Part shown: positions 9,001-15,452 of the stretch, in pieces | How the letters are laid out: every line of letters begins with the position of its first letter | Numbering within the stretch: position 1 is the stretch's first letter | NCBI GenBank assembly: GCA_009668015.1 | Contig: WJYB01000013.1 | Coordinates: 1 to 64,000, forward strand | Source of the DNA: Enterobacteriaceae bacterium RIT714 | GTDB lineage: Bacteria; Pseudomonadota; Gammaproteobacteria; Enterobacterales; Enterobacteriaceae | Direction of reading: 5' to 3' | DNA: 64,000 nucleotides | Program-made: the position numbers and the translations under genes | Notes under the pieces: model-generated | Databases searched by the model: none | What the model was told of the DNA's origin: nothing | What the model saw: the letters and a program-made list of their open reading frames with translations, nothing else

Positions 9001-10506
9001 CCGGCTCTGACTATCCAGCGTCAGATTTTGCCCGTTCAGTTCGAGGGTATTTCCCGCCGACAGGGCCGTTGCGGATGACGTCAGTTGACCGCCGCTGGAC
9101 AGCGAAGCGCGGGCATCACTGCCCACTTTTGTATTCTTCAGCGTGGTGTTCTGACCACTGATGACGTTCAGGTCTCCGTGGCTGGTCAGGCTGCCGCCGC
9201 TAAGCTGAAGATCGCCATTGCCCGTGAGCGTTGTTTTCCCCTGACCGACCAGCGTGGTGTTGGTCAGCGTCATATCCTGCTGGCTGTTGACCGCTAGCGC
9301 CCCGCCCTGAGCTGAAATGCCCCCGCCGGAGACGTTCAATTTTGCCTGGCTGTTGAGAGTGGCATCCCTCTGGCTAATCAGCGATGTGCCGTTGAGCGTC
9401 ATATCCTGACCGCTTTTCACCGTCAGTGCGCCTTTGCTGTTCGTGCCGCCGCCCGTCGCCTGCAGTTTGCCTGTGCTCTCCAGCCGCATCTCGCCGCCGC
9501 TGGCAAGCGTGCTGTTGTTGAGAGTCATCTCCTGCGAGCTGGCAATATTCAGTGCGCCACCGGCCTGGTGGCTGCCGTTCATCGTCACGCCAGCCCCTTT
9601 TGCGGTCAGCGCGCCGCTTGCGAGGCTGTTCGTTACCGTCAGCTTGCCGTTGGCATCAAGCTGAATATCCCCCTGACGCGCGTTGAGATTGCCGAGGTTA
9701 ACCCCGACGCCCTTATCGCTCGACACCAGACGAATACGGTTGGCATACATTCCGCCCAGCGCGCTGGTATCGACTGCTACCGTCGGCGAGGCGCCCTGTC
9801 CGGCAATCGCTTTGACGCTGCCATCTGCCCCCACCCGATTCGCGCCGACGGTCATCGACAGATCGCGGGCGTGAATGGCCGCATTCACCTCAGTCGCGCG
9901 GGCGATAATGGAGAGCGAATCATTCTTGCTGGCATCCAGGCCTTGCCCTTCAACCGTGATCGCGCCCCGCGTGACATCCAGCGCCAGCAGATTACCGTTA
10001 GCATCAAACTGCGGTTTCCCGGTGGTCAGCGTCACTCCGGGGGTGTTGATAAATCCGCAGCCGTTACAGGTAATTCCGTACGGGTTAGCGACCATCACGT
10101 TCGCCGCTTTCCCCGCCACTTCGGTATACCCCTGCAGTTGCGAACGGCTGCCGCCCGTCACTTCGTTGATAATTCCTTTTGCTTCACGCCCCGCCTGTAA
10201 ATTCGGGTTGTTCTGGATCAGGCCGCCAAGCTGCGTCTGGGTTAACCGATCGGTGGCGTTGTTGAGGATGAACCCTTCTTTGCCGACGTTGTAGTCTTTG
10301 AACTGGTTATGCGAAATCCCCGCCCCGTTGGGCGTGGCGATATTGACGACGGGGACCCCGTTCCCGGCCTTGTCCATCGCGGTCGGCCCTGTCGGCGTCA
10401 TCGCCGCTGCCATCGCCGGAGCCACGGGCTGCCAGACCATTAAGCCACAGATGATCCAGCTCATCAGACGCTGCGAGAAACGAACAGGTGGGGTGCGGGT
10501 TTGCAT
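1..10506 (-). CDS. cdiA: CdiA-type contact-dependent inhibition exoprotein (partial, C-terminus outside window)
   Basis: Giant two-partner secretion exoprotein, exported by the adjacent CdiB and displayed as a filament that delivers a C-terminal toxin to neighbouring cells. The frame is open for 3502 codons and runs off the left edge. A signal peptide occupies about residues 1-33 (AMA cleavage site). The TPS domain carries NPNL (100-103) and [12 protein letters not shown] (141-152). From about residue 330 to 2130 come FHA-1 repeats of the L-TNxG-I-GG type. Residues about 2150-2365 are a divergent receptor-binding-like segment. A conserved block ([16 protein letters not shown] ... ILWWE ... 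[10 protein letters not shown]) follows, then FHA-2 repeats, ending at the edge within [20 protein letters not shown]. These blocks match my memory of E. coli CdiA closely. The start lies 14 bases after the cdiB stop, behind AAGAGAA. The pretoxin domain, toxin and cdiI must lie to the left. A generic FhaB-like adhesin is less likely, given the CdiA-specific middle blocks. Confidence 0.93.
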   Translation of the reverse strand, partial: [3502 protein letters not shown]

Positions 10507-10520
10507 AGTCACAGGTTCTC

Positions 10521-12221
10521 TTAAAACATGAAGGCAATACGCCAGTTAACGATGGCGTGGTCTGGCGCAAGCCAGTCGGGATATTTGACGGGCATCCCCA
10601 CTGAAATCTGGCTGCTGTACAGGCGTCCACTGCTGGTGAGGCCGACGGACGCGCCCCACAACGTGCCGGAGGCATACCGATCCTCACGGTCTTTTTCCAG
10701 CCAGCCTCCGTCGAAGGCAAAGGTGGCGCTGACCTGTCCGATCACCGGCAGAGCAAAGAGCGAATAGCCGAGTTCGTTACGCAGATAGCCGCCGTTATCG
10801 CCGGAAAGGTACTGTTCTTTAAAACCACGCACCGAGCTTTCCCCGCCGAGCGTGAGACGCTCTGCGCCGTACAGGCGGTCAGGCGACCACTGCCCGTAGA
10901 CGCTGGTCAGCCACCACAGGTCGCGGGTGATCGGGCGCTGAAAACTGGTATTCAGGCTCCATTTTCGGAACTCTGCCCGTGGGGCATCGCCGGTTTTGTC
11001 TTCGTCAGTTTCGGCATTGAACCAGGGCATCCCGTGGCTCCAGGTGGGGTTAAAGGTCGCCACGCCGCCAGCGATTTTTTGCGTATGGGTGATTCCCAAC
11101 ACCAGGCTTGAGAGATTGCGGGTACTGCTTTGCAGCGGGGCGTCATTGAGCCAGTTGCGGCTTGAGCGTTGCACCACTCCAGCCGCAATCCCCGTTTTCA
11201 CATCCCCGTTGCGATAAACCACCCACGAAGCGTTGAGCCGGTGCGTTTTGGTATCGCCGGTGGAGATCCACTGATAGCCCATGTTATCTATCGTGGTGCG
11301 GTAGTTACTCCACGCATAGCTGTAATCAAGCAATCCGTAGCCAAACGGAACGCTAACCCCAGCCTGGAAATTTTGCGCATCATATGCTGTCGCGAAATCG
11401 CTGCTGCGCCCGCCGCTGACAAACCATTTATCCGCCAGACCGAGCATATTATTCGCCGTGAGGACGCCATTAAGCTGTTCCTCACCGGTACTCTTTTGCC
11501 CGCTATTATCCAGACTGATACTGGCACTTAACGGAAATTCAGGCTGGGCGGTGAGATTAACGACTGAATATCCGGGTTGCGCTGCGGGAATAATTTCAAT
11601 TTGCACGGGCTGAGCGCGCAAACGATTAATTTGCTCCATGCCCTGCTCTATATCACGCAAATTAAGAATACGACCTGTCAGCCCCGGAAAGGCCATTTTC
11701 AGCATTAACGGCGTTTTCCCTTCGAGGCGGATCGCTTCAAGTCTGCCTTCCAGTACCACAATATTCAGCTGACCGCTTGAAAGATCCTGCTCAGTCAAAA
11801 ACGCACGGCTGGTAATATAACCGCGGCTGATATACCAGTCCGAAATATGCGTCGTTAATTCGGTTATTTTTGCCATGTTCAGACACTGGTCCTGCCATGG
11901 CGCTAGCAGCTTCTGACGCGTCTTCTCGGGCATAATGGTCACGCCGGTGAGCGTAATCGTATGGACAGGGAAACACGGGCCAGAGCCGGTCACAGCGGGT
12001 GTCGTGCGGGCAGCTTCCGGCAGCGGAATACTTCTTTCAAGCTCATCACGTTGCTGCTGGTTTTGTAATAACAACTGCTGTTGCTGCTGCTGAATAGCAT
12101 CACGGTCTGAGGGTGAAAGCGGAGCAGCCTGTACAGCAAAAGATAAAATAGTGGCAACGAAAAGAGCATTAATATAATTTACTGGGGAAATTATTTCAAA
12201 ATACCTGAATGGGCTACTCAT
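10521..12221 (-). CDS. cdiB: CdiB two-partner secretion outer-membrane transporter
   Basis: Omp85/TpsB-family outer-membrane pore (FhaC/ShlB type) that recognises the TPS domain of CdiA and exports it across the outer membrane. The 566-residue product has an N-terminal hydrophobic signal segment, a Gln-rich plug-helix region (about 45-60), two POTRA-type domains (about 85-235) and a C-terminal 16-strand barrel. The lid-loop motif VRGF is visible in SSVRGFKEQYLSG, and the chain ends in the aromatic residue typical of a last beta strand (AFMF). It is the first gene of cdiB-cdiA, with only 14 bases between them, so the pair is probably cotranscribed and translationally close. Length is normal for the family. 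Confidence 0.93.
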   Translation of the reverse strand: MSSPFRYFEIISPVNYINALFVATILSFAVQAAPLSPSDRDAIQQQQQQLLLQNQQQRDELERSIPLPEAARTTPAVTGSGPCFPVHTITLTGVTIMPEKTRQKLLAPWQDQCLNMAKITELTTHISDWYISRGYITSRAFLTEQDLSSGQLNIVVLEGRLEAIRLEGKTPLMLKMAFPGLTGRILNLRDIEQGMEQINRLRAQPVQIEIIPAAQPGYSVVNLTAQPEFPLSASISLDNSGQKSTGEEQLNGVLTANNMLGLADKWFVSGGRSSDFATAYDAQNFQAGVSVPFGYGLLDYSYAWSNYRTTIDNMGYQWISTGDTKTHRLNASWVVYRNGDVKTGIAAGVVQRSSRNWLNDAPLQSSTRNLSSLVLGITHTQKIAGGVATFNPTWSHGMPWFNAETDEDKTGDAPRAEFRKWSLNTSFQRPITRDLWWLTSVYGQWSPDRLYGAERLTLGGESSVRGFKEQYLSGDNGGYLRNELGYSLFALPVIGQVSATFAFDGGWLEKDREDRYASGTLWGASVGLTSSGRLYSSQISVGMPVKYPDWLAPDHAIVNWRIAFMF

Positions 12222-12401
12222 TCTTTCCCTGAAATAGCTGAATTAACGAATTCATCGCACTATAGGATGAGTCTTATTTTGAGTAAATCCAATTTAAGAT
12301 AGGGCGTAAGTTTTTATTAAAGTTGTGACTGCGGCGAGATTATGAAAAATATCCCCAGAGATATTTAATATATCCTTGGGGGCCATTTAAGAAATCGTGA
12401 T
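12222..12401. promoter_or_regulatory. cdiB upstream / nlpA downstream spacer
   Basis: AT-rich spacer, clearly richer in A and T than the genes on either side, with tracts such as ATATTTAATATATCC. It must hold the promoter of cdiBA, transcribed leftward. I see no confident -35/-10 pair or operator. The AT-richness would suit H-NS silencing, which is an inference. Confidence 0.35.
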
Positions 12402-12424
12402 GAAAAGGCGGGGGGCTCCCGCCG
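12402..12424 (-). terminator. nlpA terminator
   Basis: Just after the nlpA stop, the minus strand reads GGCGGG-AGCC-CCCCGCC followed by TTTT, a short GC-rich hairpin with a weak T tract. Confidence 0.65.
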
Positions 12425-12429
12425 TGACA

Positions 12430-13239
12430 TTACCAGCCAGGGACCGCGCCGCCATTAAAGATTTTTTCAGCCGCTTTCGCCACTTCTGGCGACTGATAGG
12501 CCTGAATAAATTCCTGTACGTTCTGCGCATCTTTATTATCTTCGCGCGTGACAACAATGTTCACGTAGGGTGAGTTTTTATCTTCGATAAACACACCGTC
12601 ATGTACCGGCGACAGCCCGGTTTGCTGGAGGTAAGTGGTGCTGATGATCGCCACATCCACTTTTGGGTCGTCAAGCACACGCGGTAATTGCGCGCCTTCC
12701 AGCTCCATAATCTTTAGCTGGCGCGGGTTAGCGGTGATATCCAGGGCCGTTGGCAGCAAACCGACATCGGGTTTAAGCGTAATCAGCTTCTCTTTTTGCA
12801 GCAGCAACAGCGCACGGCCAAGGTTGGTCGGATCGTTTGGAATCGCAACGGTCGCGCCATCCTTCAGTTCCGAAACCGATTTGATTTTGCGCGAGTAGCC
12901 CGCCATCGGGAAGACGAACGTATTCGCCACCGCGACCAGCTTATAGTTGTGCGCTTTGTTATCTTCCGCCAGGAACGGGCGGTGCTGGAAGACGTTCGCA
13001 TCCAGCTCGCCGTGATCGGTGGCATCGTTCGGTAACAGAGAGCCGCTGAAACCGACCAGCTCCACATCCAGCCCGTACTTCTCTTTCGCCACCTTTTTGG
13101 CCACTTCCGCCACGTCCTGTTCCGCGCCGTTAATCACGCCGACTTTAATATGTTTGGCATCGCTGCCGCTTTGGTCGCAGCCCGCCAGCAGAACGCCCGC
13201 CAGAAGTAATGCGCCGAATCGAGGTAAAGGGAGTTTCAC
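12430..13239 (-). CDS. nlpA: NlpA inner-membrane lipoprotein (MetQ family, lipoprotein-28)
   Basis: Substrate-binding-protein lipoprotein of the NlpA/MetQ family (periplasmic methionine-binding fold). The 269 residues start with a lipoprotein signal ending in LLAGC (lipidated Cys21). Asp at +2 (CDQS) is the inner-membrane retention signal. The mature part opens HIKVGVINGAEQDVAEVAKKVAKEKYGLDVEL and ends FNGGAVPGW, as in E. coli NlpA. No ABC ATPase or permease gene is adjacent, so it is an orphan binding protein like E. coli NlpA rather than metQ of a metNIQ operon. It lies next to yicS as in E. coli. Confidence 0.9.
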   Translation of the reverse strand: MKLPLPRFGALLLAGVLLAGCDQSGSDAKHIKVGVINGAEQDVAEVAKKVAKEKYGLDVELVGFSGSLLPNDATDHGELDANVFQHRPFLAEDNKAHNYKLVAVANTFVFPMAGYSRKIKSVSELKDGATVAIPNDPTNLGRALLLLQKEKLITLKPDVGLLPTALDITANPRQLKIMELEGAQLPRVLDDPKVDVAIISTTYLQQTGLSPVHDGVFIEDKNSPYVNIVVTREDNKDAQNVQEFIQAYQSPEVAKAAEKIFNGGAVPGW

Positions 13240-13557
13240 GAGACAGATCCTTTTGATAAACGTTTCGATGACTATATCGACAACGCAGCGGCAGGCTAAA
13301 AACCGAAAAGGAATCAGCCAGAAGAAAAAGGTATATGTCGTTATGCTGTTTTACCGGCGATGAGCTGCTGAATCAGGGGCAAGGCCCGGCGAGAGTGACG
13401 CATTCTTTTACCGGGCCACGGTAACCGGCCATATCTGCGGCTACGCTTAAGCTGTCTCATACCCATAAACGAGCAGAATCATACTTTCGGCTTGAATCGC
13501 AAGGGTGAATGTAACGATATATTTCAGAGAACATTGTGCGTTTTTTCGGGGGTTTTA
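13240..13557. promoter_or_regulatory. nlpA/yicS intergenic region with a long hairpin
   Basis: Divergent spacer of 318 bases between nlpA and yicS. It holds an inverted repeat GGCCCGG (13383-13389) ... CCGGGCC (13411-13417). The yicS side ends in a run of five Gs (CGGGGGTTTTAATG) that can act as its ribosome binding site. No MetJ-like AGACGTCT box and no recognisable riboswitch are visible. Confidence 0.4.
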
Positions 13558-13854
13558 ATGAAAGCTGCTCACCTTTTTTGTCTGATTATCTGTCTGCTTT
13601 TCGCCGCTTTCGTCCACGCAAAGGAGGCGCAGGATCCGGTTAAAACCGAAAAAATGAGACAAGCCGTGATGAAAGATATCAAGAAAGTCTGTTCGCCTCA
13701 GGGCAAGCAGAGCGATAAACAGTGGCAGGCGATGATTATGTCATCAGAGGCGAATAAGCTGCTGGTGAAAAACGCCGTGCTGGCGATGGAACGTGACAAC
13801 CTGGACAACTACTGGGAAGCGGTTGGCAAGGTGGATTGCATGGAGGATTACTAA
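13558..13854 (+). CDS. yicS: YicS family small secreted protein
   Basis: Small protein of 98 residues matching E. coli YicS in its core (DIKKVCSPQG, NAVLAMERDNLDNYWEAVGKVDC). It has a clear signal peptide (MKAAHLFCLIICLLFAAFVHA), so the mature product is a periplasmic protein of about 77 residues with two cysteines (KVCS and VDCM) that could form a disulfide. Function is unknown. A start 66 bases further upstream is open but would destroy the signal peptide; the ATG at 13558 sits behind GGGGG. Confidence 0.85.
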   Translation: MKAAHLFCLIICLLFAAFVHAKEAQDPVKTEKMRQAVMKDIKKVCSPQGKQSDKQWQAMIMSSEANKLLVKNAVLAMERDNLDNYWEAVGKVDCMEDY

Positions 13855-13883
13855 GCGTGAAGCGTGCTTCACGCTTATTTTTT
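13853..13883 (+). terminator. yicS terminator
   Basis: Perfect 11-bp inverted repeat AAGCGTGAAGC / GCTTCACGCTT followed by ATTTTTTT, overlapping the yicS stop codon and separating it from the convergent lacI-type gene. Confidence 0.85.
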
Positions 13884-14832
13884 AGCGCTTACGCATATCC
13901 GGAATAATTAAATCGCCGCGCAGGACGTAAGACCCCAGCATCTGCGTTTTTTCATTCAGCCAGGTCACAATCCGGGCGGCCATCGCATCCATCGAATATT
14001 CGATGGCCGGAATGGTCGGGATCCCCGGGAGATGCAGCGATCCCGCCAGGCTGAAGACCATGATGTCTTCCGGTACCGATTTATTAAACGCCTGCAATTG
14101 CGGGATCACCCGCTGCGCCTCTTGCTCGTCAGCCACCAGCAGGGCGTTGAAGTTCAGCGTGGTGGCGTTGTTCAGCAGCTCCTGCAGCGCAACGGACGAG
14201 GATGTGGCATCCATGAACACCAGATTGCGATTAAACGGCAGGAAGTTTTTCTCCAGCGCGTGTTTATAGCCCAGCAGCACCTGATCGGCAAAACCACTGC
14301 CCTGCGGCTGGATGAGTGCAATCTGGCGACGGCCCTGACTGGTCAGATAGTTACAGGCGGTTTCGGCGGCAAAGGCGTGGTCAAACTGAATGCTGTTGGC
14401 GTTATCCGACTCCATGCAATCCACCAGAATGACGTTTTCCTGATCGATATGCAGCGGGAAACGCGCGCCGATAATCAGAATGTCGTCGCAAAGCCCGCAG
14501 GAGAGTTCATCAAGTGCGGTAAGCACTTCGCTTTTGGTGTTCGCAAAGCGTAACAGCAGATGCTTTTGATGCTGGCTGAGGTGTTTCTCCAGCGCGTAAA
14601 GATAACCGGTGGTCTGGTTGATATTGTCCTGCGCGCAGATGACGCCAATACAGCCGGTGGACTGGCTCAACAGCGACTGCGCAATGACATTGGGTCGATA
14701 ATTCAGCTCATCCACCGCTTTCAGTACGGCCTCACGGCTGGCTTCCTTTACGCCACGCGACCCGCTCAACACCCGTGATACCGTGGCTTTGGACACCCCG
14801 GCCAGACGTGATACATCGTTGATTGTAGACAT
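13882..14832 (-). CDS. LacI/GalR-family repressor of the adjacent beta-glucoside PTS operon
   Basis: Cytoplasmic sugar-responsive repressor of 316 residues. The N-terminal helix-turn-helix is typical (TINDVSRLAGVSKATVSRVLSGSRGVKEASREAV, residues about 3-37), with hinge LNYRPNVIAQSL. It is followed by a periplasmic-binding-protein-like effector domain. It is transcribed divergently from the IIB-IIC-GH1-IIA-porin operon, and the shared spacer carries GGAAACC-type palindromes that fit LacI-family operators. The likely effector is a phosphorylated beta-glucoside, by context. It resembles AscG/CelR-type regulators, but I cannot assign a symbol. Confidence 0.85.
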   Translation of the reverse strand: MSTINDVSRLAGVSKATVSRVLSGSRGVKEASREAVLKAVDELNYRPNVIAQSLLSQSTGCIGVICAQDNINQTTGYLYALEKHLSQHQKHLLLRFANTKSEVLTALDELSCGLCDDILIIGARFPLHIDQENVILVDCMESDNANSIQFDHAFAAETACNYLTSQGRRQIALIQPQGSGFADQVLLGYKHALEKNFLPFNRNLVFMDATSSSVALQELLNNATTLNFNALLVADEQEAQRVIPQLQAFNKSVPEDIMVFSLAGSLHLPGIPTIPAIEYSMDAMAARIVTWLNEKTQMLGSYVLRGDLIIPDMRKR

Positions 14833-14913
14833 CTTATTCCCCTGTCAGGACCCACGCAGCCCTGTAATTTCCATTACCGCTTCGGCTCAGATTATAGCCA
14901 AACAGAAGTATAT

Positions 14914-14951
14914 CCGTTTCCGTTTTCTATGGAAACCGATTTTCCGTTTCC
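14914..14951. promoter_or_regulatory. candidate LacI-type operator cluster (repressor-proximal)
   Basis: Contains GGAAACCGATTTTCC (14931-14945), an imperfect palindrome related to the perfect one at 15057, flanked by further half-sites CCGTTTCC (14914-14921 and 14944-14951). It lies 80-120 bases upstream of the repressor start, so autoregulation or looping with the second operator is plausible. Confidence 0.55.
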
Positions 14952-15056
14952 ACTCAATTTGAGGTTAAAAGCGCCAAATTCCGTGACCCACATCGTGATA
15001 ACAAGCCCCATAAGTAACGGATCTTGATGGGTGTCACACTTCTGTCTTTTATAAAT

Positions 15057-15070
15057 GGAAACCGGTTTCC
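15057..15070. promoter_or_regulatory. candidate LacI-type operator (PTS operon)
   Basis: Perfect 14-bp palindrome GGAAACCGGTTTCC with the central CG typical of LacI/GalR operators. It lies 56 bases before the IIB start and overlaps the position where the operon promoter is expected (TATAAA at 15050-15055 abuts it). Confidence 0.7.
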
Positions 15071-15125
15071 GTATGATGTCCAATCATCTCCGCAATAACT
15101 TTTTACATTTTGAGGATGGTTGTCG

Positions 15126-15440
15126 ATGTTCAAGATTATGCTGTGCTGCTCTGCCGGGATGTCCACCAGTCTGCTGGTGAGGAAAATGGTCGAAGTGGCG
15201 GAAGAACGCGGTGTGCCAGTCAAGATTGATGCTTACGGCGTTTCTGAATTTGATACGCAGTTTCCGCAATACCAGGTGGTTCTTCTCGGACCGCAAGTGA
15301 AATACATGTTAAAGACACTGGCAGACAAGGCTGCTACGCAGGGCATCCCGGTACAAGCCATCGATATGATGGACTACGGTATGCAGCGTGGTGATAAGGT
15401 ACTGGACTATGCTCTGTCGCTCATTGAAGCGGCACACTAA
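15126..15440 (+). CDS. PTS lactose/cellobiose-type EIIB subunit
   Basis: Cytoplasmic phosphotransfer subunit of a lactose/cellobiose-family PTS, 104 residues. The P-loop CCSAGMSTSLL gives the phospho-cysteine (Cys8), as in ChbB. It takes phosphate from EIIA and passes it to the sugar bound by EIIC. The ATG at 15126 is preferred over the TTG at 15120 because it sits 9 bases after GAGGA. It is the first gene of the operon, 12 bases before the EIIC gene. Confidence 0.9.
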   Translation: MFKIMLCCSAGMSTSLLVRKMVEVAEERGVPVKIDAYGVSEFDTQFPQYQVVLLGPQVKYMLKTLADKAATQGIPVQAIDMMDYGMQRGDKVLDYALSLIEAAH

Positions 15441-15452
15441 GAAGGTGTTCTC

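Noticed and set aside
235-10200. Many plus-strand open frames up to 376 codons opposite cdiA (for example 4714-5844 and 1807-2646)
   Set aside because: They are antisense shadows of the GC-rich, repetitive cdiA frame; they lack ribosome binding sites and family motifs, while the minus-strand frame is continuous and recognisable.
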